A stretch of DNA of 64,000 nucleotides from Lingula anatina. Lineage: Eukaryota > Brachiopoda > Lingulata > Lingulida > Lingulidae. Position numbers and translations under genes: made by a program. Under the pieces are notes generated by a model. That model saw only the letters and a list, made by a program, of their open reading frames with translations. It was not told the DNA's origin and made no database searches. The stretch spans positions 521,313-585,312 of the forward strand of contig NW_019773903.1 in NCBI RefSeq assembly GCF_001039355.2, given 5' to 3'. Of this stretch, positions 20,772 through 33,328 are shown one piece after another. The first letter of the stretch is position 1. The number at the start of each line of letters is the position of its first letter.

Positions 20772-20915
20772 CAGGGGCATAACCAGACCTTTTAAAATTC
20801 CCAGGTATGATTATATTCCGTGAAAAATACACTGAATTTATGGAGAATAATATCATGGTTGGCTCAAAAAATTGTACGCACAGTGCATCCGTGCGTATGC
20901 CTGGTTACGCCCCTG
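20772..20915. mobile_element. Short element with 15-bp inverted ends and AGTAA target duplication
   Basis: 144 bases ending CAGGGGCATAACCAG and CTGGTTACGCCCCTG (one mismatch), flanked by AGTAA at 20767-20771 and 20916-20920. Non-coding. A 5-bp duplication separates it from the 3-bp families; superfamily not assigned. Confidence 0.75.
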
Positions 20916-21209
20916 AGTAAAATCTTGTGACTTTTCATAAAAAATAAGCAAGATTTTACAGGATTTGGGAGACAACTAAAAAAAAGAGTGTGGTGCAGTA
21001 ACAAATAAAAACTGACATAATTTATTTTTATCCACTGATATTTATCTGGTTGTTTTCTCATAAGTTCGGTCAAATAAGGGTCTAGTATACAACACCATGA
21101 ATTCACCCTAGGCCTGTTTCGCATGTCACTTCTGTATTGCTTTTTAATTGAAACCATTGTTCTACATAGATCCATCCAATTCCATTGGGACTCTTTCTGA
21201 ATGCAATCA

Positions 21210-21351
21210 GGGCCCCGTACCACGAAAGCATCGTGCATCGTGAATTGCGATATCACATAGAGGTTATGATAATATATTATATGGGGCGAGTTATGGAATT
21301 GAGGTGCCTGCTCTCGGTCGCAATGCACGATGCTTTTGAGTTACGGGGCCC
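21210..21351. mobile_element. Fold-back MITE with GGGCCCCGTA ends
   Basis: 142 bases; inverted ends of roughly 40 bases share AAAGCATCGTGCAT. No clear target duplication. Confidence 0.7.
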
Positions 21352-22914
21352 AGATTAAAATATTCCTGGCGTGGAGTAGCTGGAAGCCAATCTAATCTCT
21401 CTGCTGCACCACCCATTACATGTACCACTGTACTAGAAATCAGCCTATGTCATTAGGATTAGTTCATCACAAGAAGCCAATCTAATCCAGTTGTACCACC
21501 CACCACCACTGTAAGCGACCTGTACCATTAGAATTAGCTCATCACATAAAACCAATCTTATCTCTCTGCTGTACCACCACTGTAACCAACCTGTATCATT
21601 ATGACTAGCACACAAGAGGAAACCAACATGATCCCTTTAGTTTGTTGTACCACCTATTACCACTGTAATTAAGTTGTGCATTTGACATTTAATGAGAATA
21701 GTAGTAATAATGATAATTAAGAAATATATTTTACTACACACCCTCTCTGATACGTGTAATATGTACAAAGTGAGAGCATTCATAATGACTGGAAACACAT
21801 CCAAAGTCCCCAGCCAACGAGTTAACAATTAACCCTAGATTTAATTTACTGAAGATTACTCTGTTCCACTTAAAATGACAAAGATTTAATTAGTTGCTGG
21901 AGAAACTTAAGAGAACCTACAAAAAAGCTGCAAGTTGGCTTCAGCCCAGCTTTTTTTGTATGATTAGTGTTTTATAGTTCTGTTTGTTTTTTTGGCTTTA
22001 AGTCTGAAAACAGGGCAGGATTTCTTCATTTCCTCATTTTTGTTTTAAAAGAATTTTGGTTAAATGAGTTAAGTCAGAGTTTAAACTATTTGATGTTAGA
22101 ACTGGAGGAAAAATAAATAAAAATATCATACTTGAGGTTGCAGTCATACTTGAGGTTGCAGTCAAGCATCAATAACAGAGAGCAGATTTACAAATGACTT
22201 CTAGCCTGAAAATGACTCTAAACATTGAGACTAGAATTTAAGTTTGATTTTACTAGAGATTTTACTAGAGATAAAACGTACAGTAGTAGTCTGAACAAAT
22301 AACAAGTTTTATATATCTTTTTTATAACCAGAATGTATTTAAGACTAGCAGGTACTGCACCTGTATTCTTAACCAGTGGTATAAACTGCAGATATATATC
22401 CCAGTTTGTTTTATTGCTAAAATGATCAACCTAAACTGAAATATTTTCATATGTATGGACGTGATGTTAAGTGCGGTTGGTTTGTTTTCTCTGTTAGTAT
22501 ACACGGTCTTTATCACCACAAAATTAAGTGATCCTGGAGCGCAGTTTGTTGACACCATTTAACCAGTGTAAACAGTTGCAGGTAACAATCTCTTCACCTG
22601 TTGCTGTGTTTATCCCTCTAAATCCCCTAATCCGTAATGTCAGCTGAGGTAGTGACCATGATAAAAGTGTAATATTTTTGACCCTTGTTTGACTTAAATC
22701 TTTTTTTTCCTATCTCAGGGTTGGATCTAGAGATATTTTCTGACACTTTTCCAAATTATCTTCGTTGATCTGTCCTCCATTTATGACTGTCTTCCAATAG
22801 AAAAAATGCATGCTTGTCAATGCAAACTTCAAAACTCTGACCACCTTCCAGAAAACCCAGAAGACAGCCTGGAGCCATCTGCCAGTGCATCTGTCCTATT
22901 TAAGCAACAACCCA

Positions 22915-23212
22915 GATAGCATGCATACGTTGGGCCAACGTTGGCCCAACGTTGCCTTGGTTGACCATGCAACGTTGGCCCAACGTTGGGTTTCCATCTA
23001 AGTGCTCACTTTGGCCAACGGTTGGCTGAACGTCTTTTTAATGCCAACGCATTGCCAACGTATTCCCAACCAAACTGCGTTGGCCCTACATTGGGCCAAC
23101 TAATAACCAACATTGCTCCAACAATTACCCAACCTGTAACCAACAGTGCATTTACGTTGGTCCTACTAATAACCAACATCAGTCCAACGATTACCCAACC
23201 AAACTGCGTTGG
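22915..23212. repeat. CCAACGTTGG-type tandem array
   Basis: Dense, palindromic units around TTGGCCCAACGTTGG; two 19-base segments 129 bases apart are identical (23065 and 23194) and 36-base segments repeat imperfectly. The array is cut by the gap at 23213. Confidence 0.85.
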
Positions 23213-23213
23213 N
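23213..23213. other. Assembly gap (single n) in a tandem array
   Basis: A single n directly after the second occurrence of a 19-base segment (23065-23083 and 23194-23212) within the CCAACGTTGG-type array. Confidence 0.95.
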
Positions 23214-23475
23214 GAAATGTGTTGCTGTATTGCTGTGAACAGGGTTTTCCTTTGTAAGAGTGTAATCAGCCAATATTGTTAATCATTACTAGTAGCATTT
23301 AAATAGGACAGGCAGTAAAATAAGAAATATTCCCCCAAGCCCCCCCCCCCCCCCTGCAGTTCCCCTGTTGAGAGTTAACTTAAAATGTTGCCTTCGGTGA
23401 TAAATGTTTCTGTATTGCTATGAACATGTTTGTCCGTTGTACGAGTTTAATTAACCAACGTTAATCAGGGAACGG
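23214..23475. repeat. Diverged tandem pair after the gap
   Basis: The segment at about 23215-23285 is repeated with clear divergence at about 23397-23467 (shared TGTATTGCT and GAACA words); a poly(C) run lies between. Confidence 0.5.
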
Positions 23476-23540
23476 TTTTGGACCAATTTCCCCGACAGGA
23501 AATTACCACTAATGTTTCATTTCCTGATTTTTCTCTTCAG

Positions 23541-23702
23541 TCCTTCCCCAAGATGTGTGAGGAACACACCGTGACCGCTCACTAACAGAGAAGACAGTAC
23601 ACGCTGTGTGTGTGTATGTGTTATGACACGGTCCACGGCCAGCTCCACAGTCGATAGCACTTAAAAGTTACACATTAACTGGATAACCGTGCAAATTTGA
23701 AG
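23541..23702 (+). other. Candidate 5' untranslated exon, plus strand
   Basis: Acceptor TTTTTCTCTTCAG, 162 bases of less AT-rich unique sequence, then AAG followed by GTAAGT. The frame that begins ATG TGT GAG closes after ten codons, and the others are also closed, so it would be non-coding leader with a short upstream ORF. Splice sites are seen; transcription is inferred. Confidence 0.4.
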
Positions 23703-24009
23703 GTAAGTTTGATCAGGGTTTTGTTTTTGGTATTTTGAAATGATTTTGTGTGTGTGTGTGATCATTGAATGATAATTTTAATTCAGTGAAATATGAATGT
23801 TGCCAGTTTATTGTTAGTCAGTTCACGTATGTCAGTTACTGCCAGTTTAAATAGTCTAAATTCTTTACACTTCCCGGTGGTGATCAAGAAAAGGTGTTTG
23901 TAAGTTGATATACAAATTAAATTATTATACTTTGCATATGAAGAGATAATCGTTAAATCAAGTAAGCTTGTTCAGTCGAGTTTCCTGCAAAGAAATGATG
24001 CTGTAGACG

Positions 24010-24160
24010 CTTCAGGCTTGTAGCCAGGTGAGGTTTGGGAGGGAAAAGGTCCACTCTGGGTAAATTTGATGTATACAAGGTAAACTAAGGTATCATGATA
24101 AAAGGTCCACATTTTCAGAAAAAGAACCCCCCCCTTTTGCAATTGATGGCAACAGGCCTG
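24010..24160 (-). repeat. Interspersed repeat with AAAGGTCCA and poly(C) motif
   Basis: Shares GGGTAAATTT, AAAAGGTCCAC and TTTTCAGAAAAAGAACCCCC with 63425-63545. The minus strand of both reads a similar short peptide (GVLFLKxWTFY). Confidence 0.65.
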
Positions 24161-24399
24161 CACTCACTACTGCTGGGAAGTTACGATGTAGTATCACCTG
24201 TTTGCCACGGCCTGTGCCAAGTTCAATGGCTTTTGACTGTCGTTGAAAAGCTTGTGGTCCCGTAAAGAGGATAATGTCACCATGTGGAGGGTGACATGAT
24301 TTGAAATAAACAGGTTGAAGGTAGAGTAAGCTGATACTTTCACAAAGAGGACAGTAAATTTGAGCTTTAAGATTTACAGTCATTTAGGCTTTTGCAATG

Positions 24400-27300
24400 G
24401 AGGGCTTTTTTATTTTTTATTAAATGTGACAACGAGTGGGGTTGTTTCCAACTGATTTTTTTTCTTTGTTCCTTTTTTTTTTGTTAGGACAAGATATCTC
24501 CTAAAGATTTTAGTTTCATTCAAATATTCAGGATAGATATATAGTTGTTCATTCAATGATATAGAACTAGTTGCAATTTTGACTGACTTGGATCTTAAAA
24601 TATCTTTAAAGATTTTTTAAAATTTCAAAATGATTTGATGTCTGTTTTCTCAGAGTGTTGTCTATTTTTTAACAAACATTTTATTATTATTATTTTATTT
24701 AATATTCAAAATTGGATTCTGACAGCAAACTTTTATATTTCTTACAGAAAAGTTTGGTTTTTAAAATGTATCCATTCACCCTTAGTTATGAGATACCATG
24801 TGAAGCAGTAGAAACAGGGTAACAACTGTAAAGTTTTTCAGACTTAAGTCACACATGGTCGAAAAAGCATGAACCAACTTTATGTTACTCACATAACTGA
24901 ATGTATATACTATATATTTTTTATTTAGAGCAATATACAAACTCAGATAGCGTGACTTGAACCATTATTTTTTATCAGATGTTTTATTGATAACTATGCA
25001 GATAAATATTTGGGCTCTCAGCTGCATGAAGTATGTATGGTCTCTACTGATAGTGGTTGTCTTGCTAAACATGGAAGTACGTTTTGTATGTAATTACTTT
25101 ATAATAGGCATTCTAACACTCGCATCCAGGATGCATCCAGGATCCACGTGTTCCCATTTAAACTTTTTGTCATTTGATTAAGATGATGGGGAAGACAGTG
25201 AATATATTTAAATACTGCACTTTGTTTAACAACTTGTTGCATATAGTTGACTGGAATTTTGATACAGTTGGATTTTTAGGTGTGTGGATCTAGATTTTGG
25301 GACAGAAATAATGCCATCATCCCAGTTTTTTATTATTTTGACAGTTATGTTTTTTGCTATTTGTGACCTGGCTGTATTAAGGTCAAAGTGAGTAAAGAAC
25401 GTATTTCCTTGGCAGAGGTGCAGGTAAACACGCGAATCCTCTTATTAGTATTAAACCCATGTGTTACGCCTGGTCCTGATTTTAACATTATTCAGCAGAC
25501 ATTTTTTTTTTTCTTAAATGAAAAATACATCGTAAAGAGAACATGCATGTTTTAATATGTGCCACAGGGTACCCACTGTGTTTTTAAATGTAAAGTGACA
25601 CTGCAGTCTCAGATGTGATTTACTGAACTGAGGTCAAGTTTTGGGGGTCAACTTAACGTACCTTTTTGAGCCTGGAGCCATTTAGAACTGGATGTTAACT
25701 AGGTGACGACCAGGTTAAAAAAGGCACTGAATGATCTACGGACTGGCTAGGTCAAAAATAAAGATTTTTTTTTGACAATAACCAACAGAAAAAGAGACAT
25801 AATGTGATAATGTCCCTAAGACTCCTTATTAGACTAAGTACTGATTTTTCTTTATTACATTACTATAGGGAAAATGAGCCAGGAAACTTGTGTTTTGGTG
25901 TGAAGCATTGCATGTAAAAAGTGGGGTACACTATAAATTTATTGGTGTACCAGAACAACAAAATGTTTGTTGAATAAAACATGAGCTTCCTCTTAAATTT
26001 TTTTTTGTTTGTAAAACAAGTAGTGGTTTAAATTTCTACACAAAATTAATGTAATGGTTTTTATGGTACTTGAAATAGCTAAGCTTGTTAGAAGTTTGTC
26101 AAAATTAAGGCTTTGGGATATTTTGGTTGCTAGATTTAAAGTGGAACCATTGGTGAGTTGACCAGTGTCACTAGATAGAAGTATTTCTGACAATGTAAAT
26201 ATTGCATTTAGATATGGAATTTTGATTGGTCCAAAGGTGGCTAAATTGGATTAGCACAAAATGTGCTTTAAGTCATCTTTAATGAAAAGAAAACTCTAAA
26301 TGCTTGTCATTTCCTTATACCATTTCCTTTAGGGTTAAAAGGAGAAGCTCGATCAGTTTTGCCAACACTTGGTATGCTTCTTTCTTTCTAGTCCCTAGCA
26401 GAAAGCAAAGAAAACAAAAAAGCAATTAATTTTACTGTACAAACAATATTTGGAGCCCTTTGGCCCTAGAGGACACCCAACTCTCAAGTTGATGTAATTA
26501 TTTGCAATTCCTCCTCTAAAGTTTATAATTGCTTCAAGTTATTATTTTACATTTTGTTTTTTTGTTGCTACTCTTACATTGTAATGTTGGGATCAGGTTC
26601 AAATTAAAAAAGAAACTTGTGCTCTGAGATACATGTGGTACTCTACTTCAGCCGGTTGATTGGAGAATTCAATGTGACACTGTTTATTTTAAAAGTTATG
26701 TGTTACTGGATGTGCGCCTTGTTATTGGAATGCAGTTTAAGTGGCTGTAAAAAAAAATCCAGGGTTTTAAGCGCTGAAAAACGTGACAGTTGGGTGCAAT
26801 TTGTTTCACAAAATTTATTACATGATCTGCAAGAAGTGACATTAAAGTTATCCTTAGAAATGTTTAAGGCAATTTTAAAAGGAAAATAAACATACATGAA
26901 TGGATTCTTAGCTTCTGTTAGGGATTCAAATGTTTAAAATCACAGAAGGGTTTTAGAATTCATTCTAATTTGGTGTTACTGATTTAATGGTGAGATGTGA
27001 GATTTTGACAGGCGTGACATTTTGGTGCACACAATTGGTTGTTAAATGTGGCTAATCAAGCATTATTCAGTCAAAGGAGGAGGGGGGGGTTGCTGGACGG
27101 GAAGCTCTTACGTGTACTTACTGGGGTAAGGTCCTAATATTAGTATGGGCCAAATACTTGCAACTTGCAGGATGTCTAACCATCAGGATCTGAGAATCTA
27201 CTGATCCAAACCAAAATTTGCTGGCCCATGTCCATTTTTTTTTAATCACTTAAATTAACATATTGAAATTAAACAGGTTTCTTATTACTAATAAGAACAA

Positions 27301-27890
27301 AAACAAGGGGTTTTCAAAAAAAAAAAAAATTAAAAAAGACTTCAACATTTAGCCTGAACATTATGTAAGGAATTGGGGTACATGTTACAGCTGAAAAACT
27401 CTACTGCCCCAGTCAGGCCAGTTATACATAATGGACTGTTCTTCAGAAAATTTGACTGGCCTAGTTCGATTTTTTTACTGGCATTTGCAGTCGGGCCAGT
27501 GGTTAACATTCAGACTATAATAAGACTTAGTCGTGGCATCCCAAAGTCAAATTATTGTGAACTTGTACTTTGTATATCTGTCGTAAAGTGCCATGCAGTG
27601 TGACTGATGAGGAATAGATATACCGATGATGCACTGTTGTGGAATATTTTAGGTGAAAGTTGCGGGTGTCATATAGTAATGACAGATAATCATGTCATGA
27701 TTTTCTTCGGAGTGTATTGTATTATTAACAGGTTTATTTTGTAGGAATAGATTGTCTGTGTTCATCCAAGTCATGAAAAAATGTATGAAGTATTGTAGTG
27801 TTGGGTTTACATAGAAATATTGTGTGTCAGTTTGTTTGTTTGTGTGTGAGCCCTGATGTCAAAACTGAGGAGGTGGGAGTTGGAATGCAC
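24400..27890. other. AT-rich DNA, no gene seen
   Basis: Short random open frames only, none with splice sites or recognisable protein. An 11-base tandem copy (GCATCCAGGAT) occurs at about 25121. Confidence 0.6.
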
Positions 27891-27901
27891 TGATACACTT
27901 G

Positions 27902-28118
27902 GGGCGTATTCCCATAGATTTACGATCGATCTATCCCCACGGGGAGTCTCACTAGATTACTGTCAGATAATCCGGCTTAAATGTCCGTCCCACCTACTAC
28001 AAGCTGTAAGGGGGTAATTAACTTTCGCGCGCCCGCTCGACTGACAGCTATTTAGTGTGAACCCCCAGGGAGTTAGGTCGATCTAGATTGGATCGATCTA
28101 ATCTCTGGGAATGGGGTC
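27902..28118. mobile_element. Fold-back MITE (GATCGATCTA family), TTG target duplication
   Basis: 217 bases; outer ends ATTCCCATAGA and TCTGGGAAT, inner GATCGATCTA in both arms. TTG at 27899-27901 and 28119-28121. Confidence 0.75.
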
Positions 28119-28681
28119 TTGGATGCATTTTTTTAAGCAATGTATACACATCATGTACTAAGAAAACATTAATGACATTTTGAGTTTGAAAGTTGTTGAA
28201 CAAGTACAATGCACTTACTGGTATTAATGCATTGATAATCTTTATTTATAATTTTCTGAAAATTATAAAAAAAAAAAAGGAGAACTGGTTGGAATATCTT
28301 TAGGTAGTTGCAGATATTGATCACTTTTCTTTTAATTATACAAGGATAAAAAGACAACATTTTTAAAAACCAAAATATGACATCCTTGTTGGAGATTATA
28401 AATCCATACATGTATATCACTGCCTTTCATGTCAAAGCTCTATTTGTCTGTGCTGTTGTGAAATATATATCTCAGTAATTATGCTCTGCTCATTGTGTTA
28501 AAATTGCTCTATAAAAGCCTCATTTGGCATCTGCTCCTTGGCTGGTTCCCAGCAGATACCCTGGCTTAATGCTATTACTAGTACTGTATGTATGTGTTTT
28601 TGTTATTTAGATTATTATAATAATTTCACTTTACACCACCACTTACAGGTGGATCCAGGATTTTGCTACGGGATGGGGTAG

Positions 28682-28725
28682 CGGGGGGGGGGGGGAAGGG
28701 GGGGGGGGGGGGGGGGGAAGGGGGG
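28682..28725. repeat. Poly(G)-rich tract
   Basis: Forty-odd bases, almost all G. Preceded by GGTGGATCCAGGATT at 28648, an element end-like sequence also at 38528. Confidence 0.9.
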
Positions 28726-29363
28726 TTAAACGTAGGTCAACTAATTTGTCTCTTTTGCATGGCATATGGAAAGCAGAAGATGGAGTCAGTTTTACCATTT
28801 CATGCAAGTCACAGGGATGGAAAATTGCTTGGCTTTGTCTCACGTTGCTCACGAAACTTTTCTTTTCTTTATATCTTTTTTTTTTTTGGGAGGGAGGGGG
28901 GTAGGTAGGGAAAATAGCCAGGATAAGGTGCTACCTTGGAAGTTACTTGATCTACAATTAAAGGATTAGATGGTCATTGGAATTGGTTTGGAAGTTGGAA
29001 CCCATTACAGTTCATTTACCTTTTAGTATTGGAAGACATCCTAGGTTTCATGTTACCACTGCCGAGACACTTTATGTAATTAGATTTAAATTTTAGCTGC
29101 ATTTACTCAAGGACTATTTAAGACCGAAAATCGACCAAACTTGTGTTATATGGCAACCAGATTAGAAAGAGACAGTGGAATGTTTCTGTCATTTCTTGCC
29201 TTGTCTGAACTAAACTCTGTGGCTGAAAGGGATATATATCCTTATACAGAGTGCAGACAGGAATGACTGAAATAGAGAAAAAGGCCTCCAGTTTAAGAAC
29301 TGTTACTACAGAATTTAGTGCATATTAGACGTAAAGTCACCAGTTATGTGGGAGATAATGTAC

Positions 29364-29446
29364 TGCCACCCCAAGGGATATATGCCAGAAGACCTCTAGC
29401 ATCAGTGAGACAGCTGTTGAAGGCATATATATTACTTGCGGTGGCA
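29364..29446 (+). ncRNA. Pre-miRNA-like hairpin (unconfirmed)
   Basis: 83 bases whose arms (TGCCACCCCAAG and GGATATATGCC on the left; GGCATATATATT and CTTGCGGTGGCA on the right) pair over about 23-25 bases with one mismatch and a small internal loop, leaving a loop near 35 bases. Size and shape suit a microRNA precursor but also a small fold-back element. Strand unknown. Confidence 0.25.
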
Positions 29447-30377
29447 TTGTTTTTTGTTTTTGTTTTTTTTTTTTGACACCCATACCGAAAGGAAGTACTT
29501 GCATTTCACCAAAAAATACCTCTGAAATAAAAGGTATATGTATTATATTAGGATCATCTTCATAGTTTTCAGTAATTTTTGTGACTGCTGGTATGGTAGA
29601 GTTACAACATTCCCTAGCTGACTGAACTCTTTGTTAGAATTGTCTTATAGCTGGGCAGATGTCACATGAAAAATTCTGTCAACACGGAGACCCTGAGATC
29701 ATAAAATACTCATTACTGCCCTGTCACCAACTTTACCTTCAGTACACATGGGGATTTTTCATAGAGTTCTTTATTATCCATCAGCATACATACACACCAG
29801 AAAAACAATAAAATTCTCGTCAGGATTTGATGCTATTGGTTAATTTAATTTCCCGACCAGTCATAAATGAAGCTCGTGTTCCATGTTTTAGTTACGCTGT
29901 AAAACCGTCATATTGAACATAACATAGATTGATGGGGAGAAAATTTGAAAATAGATTAGATTTTTTTCTTCTTTGTGCTATCATAATAAATATAAGACAA
30001 ATACTAAAGAAAAATATTCCGTAGAGATAAGTATAGCTCCTCTTTGCTGTTCATAATGCAGTATAGAAAAGGGTGTCTTTATTAATTAAGATTGCCATAC
30101 AGAAGCAAGATGTATAGTGAATGTATGCTCAACTACCAGTGTGAGCAGATGGTAATTATACCAGTGAAGTTATTTAAATCTGTCAGTCTGCTGTCCCTCC
30201 CCCCTCTGCTGCCCCCCCCCCCCCAAAAAAAAAAAAAAAAATAAATAAATAAATAAAGAAAAAAAAAAAGAAAAAGAAAAGAATAAAAAAATAGAGCTTA
30301 CTGGTTTATTGGGGTATGAGAATTCACTGGAATATATATAGCAGAAACAGAGGCTAGTAAATGAGCAGATGAACAAA

Positions 30378-30378
<1 letters not shown>

Positions 30379-30422
<44 letters not shown>
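30379..30422. repeat. (AAT)n microsatellite
   Basis: About 14 units; a C run and poly(A) tract lie upstream at 30212-30240. Confidence 0.95.
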
Positions 30423-30454
30423 TTTCATTTTTCCCCATGCTAGGTGTAGTTTAC

Positions 30455-30760
30455 ATAGGGTTTGGTCAGGTCAGGTCAGACAAAGATAATTCCGGACCGA
30501 GGAATAGGTCACAGTGACACTGCGCTGTCAGATCACAGAGAAAGCCCATGACCTCGCCTTTATCTGAGTGACTGATGACACAATTGAGACTGATATCCGG
30601 TCTGATATCATTTCTGTCTGAGCACGGGTATAATTTCCTTTAAACGAGGCACAAATGATCCATCATACTAAAGAAGGAAGTGCAGGATTTATGATCGAAA
30701 GTGTGCGTGAGGGACTCTCGTTATAAAATACAAAATTCTCATTAATCGTGTTCGCGAAGT
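30455..30760. other. Unique, balanced-composition island (possible regulatory DNA)
   Basis: No repeats, no long ORF, and base composition less AT-rich than the flanks; includes overlapping AGGTCA repeats (GTCAGGTCAGGTCAG). Such islands in long introns are often conserved enhancers; that is inference. Confidence 0.25.
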
Positions 30761-31240
30761 GGGGGAAATCATTTTCTTAAAGAATGAATGCATTTGTACT
30801 TTGTCAGGGGAAGCAGATTTGTGCTAATCAGAGAGTTGTTGAAAGATTGTTTTTGATTAAAAATTGTACGCTAGCATGTTACTATAGGCTAATACTGCTC
30901 CAATGTAATTTAGTTCAATGCTCAGAGTGACAGATAATTTGATGGGGCTAAGGAAATATATTTGATTATATTTTGTGACTTTTTTACTTGTTTAAAATAA
31001 ACAAAATAATGGTTTGTGTGAGTGTGTTTTGTCAGTTTACATTAAGGAGAATCTGTAAACAAAATCATTATGTGTACCATTACTATTATGTACATATGCA
31101 TTTATGTTCGTGCACTTGCATGTGTATACACGTGTGCATGTTTGTGTGTGTGCATTTGTGCAGGTGAGTGTGTTTAAGTTCATGTGTGTCTTTTAGCATA
31201 TATGAAGGTGCATGCATGCATGCATATGTGCACATGATCG

Positions 31241-31244
<4 letters not shown>

Positions 31245-31280
<36 letters not shown>
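31245..31280. repeat. (TG)n microsatellite
   Basis: About 18 units, preceded by looser TG and CATG repeats from 31100. Confidence 0.95.
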
Positions 31281-31285
<5 letters not shown>

Positions 31286-33154
31286 GAATACCATATTAAT
31301 TGTCACCAAATATACTTTGCTCCATAGAGTTAGGTTGTCAGTGTAACATTTGTAGAAATATAGACCCAGCATAGCTCTGCTACCCATTAAACAATTCAAT
31401 CCATTTCCAATATTCTCTATCTCCTTCAACCTCCCTTTAATCTCTGATCATTCTCAACTCCCTGGGGAGTTTACCCCCCTCTTTTCCACCCCTAACCACA
31501 GAGGTACCTGACTTGAACCCGTCATAGCAAAATGCCATGCCGTCTAAACCTGCCGTAACCCACTTTATCCAATATCTCTCACAATCCTTCTCTGTGTTGA
31601 TCCGATACAGTCCATGATTAAATGCTTAATAGACCTTAATCTAATTGTCCAGTTAGGGAGAGTCCAAATTGGCCATGACGGTCCCTCAGGGAGAGGAGTG
31701 ATTAATTGATTTGGACGTCTTTTAGATGAGATGATGGTACTTTGGTGGGTGTCAGTGACAGAGGTGATTAAGGTTTGATACTTTGATATGTGATTGATCA
31801 AGCTTTGGTATCAGTTCTGTGAGTCAGCTCTCTCTCTCTCTTTTTCTTTACTCAGATTGTTTAGTTTCTCTCTCTATCTGTCTCTCTCTCTTTAACTCAG
31901 ATTGTTTGATTTCCTATTTTAATATAACATTTTTCATCTTAATTTAACACTATTCATTATATACCTTTACTTCAGTCAAAATATCTGAATATTTTACGTT
32001 TTTTTTTCTGATATTGACTATTACTGTCGCAACACGTCTTCAACGTTAATATGCATCCAGGAAATTACATGTCCTGTTTGATTTGCATAAATAATTAGAC
32101 AGTTATGTAAGAATTAATTTGACAAACAAAACCTAATATCAAATATCTTTAAAGAGGCAGTGAATTCTTATTGTGACTTTTAAGTATAAAAGACTTAATC
32201 CCTTTGACATCTGGGATTTGGATATCAATAACGCAAACTTGGAAGCCCAGACGTATATTTTGAAAGTTTGTACAAATGTTGCATTTTGATTACATTTTTA
32301 AATAGAATTTACAATGGCATTAGTTGTTTACCAAATCTCCTTGATATCTTTACAGAATTTTTAAAATTTTAATTTCACTTTATAAAAAAATTAAATAATT
32401 TATTCGAAATATCCTAACATTGGTTAACTCTCCAAGCTTGTGATTCACTCGAACTCCCTCTGGGAAAAAATCTGTATAATCTGGACAAAAACCTGTATAA
32501 TCTGAACACAAAGATTTTTTTGGGGAAATTAAGAACTGAATAAAATTCCTCTTTGTGGCATCATGATTTCCCCATGTATAACCAAGCTGCTGACTGATTT
32601 CCCTGTATTACATTGACTAAATACTTGGGAGCAATTACCCTGGATTTAAGGTGCAGATGAAAAGTGATGGCCAATTTAGGTTGACAGCGATGCCGTCATT
32701 TACAATTCTAAACAACATTTAATTCAGCAGAGACGAAAGTCGCAAAGCATAGCAGTCTTGATACGTCTGAGTACACTTCGTAAGCAGGAATAATAAGTCT
32801 GTGTAGACGCTGAGTCAGGACAGAAGTTTTTGATGTGGCTAACTTGTGTGCAATGTTTAAATGAAATCAAGGATTGAAGTTGGATTTGAGTATATTTATT
32901 CTATGATTTTCTGAAAGTTTTTTTGTAATGAAATGAAAAAAAGTCATGATTGCAATCTTGATGTATGTCTGCTAAATTTCTGTGATGGGGATGTGCTGTG
33001 GATCAGTGAACTTCGGGTGGGACTTTTTCAGAATATGTCAAAGTTTGATTTTTAAGGGACACATGCACATGCACGCAGATTTTTCCAACCCCACACCAGA
33101 AAAGATGCACATATGGTATGTGCATGCATATGTTTACATATTTGTACAGATGCA

Positions 33155-33155
33155 C

Positions 33156-33186
<31 letters not shown>

Positions 33187-33291
33187 CATGTGTGTGTGTG
33201 TGTGTATCCACAAGCATGCTTGTACATCTGTGCACACACAGACATACACACACACACGAACATATACTCACACAGTGTCACACACACACAC

Positions 33292-33325
<34 letters not shown>
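33155..33325. repeat. (TG)n / (CA)n inverted repeat around a palindrome
   Basis: A TG-rich arm, the perfect palindrome ACAAGCATGCTTGT at 33210-33223, then a CA-rich arm. Apparent ORFs here are microsatellite translations. Confidence 0.9.

Positions 33326-33328
<3 letters not shown>

Noticed and set aside
20864-21328. A 154-codon open frame on the minus strand
   Set aside because: It begins inside the 21210-21351 fold-back element and ends inside the 20772-20915 element, so it is a composite of repeats and spacer.
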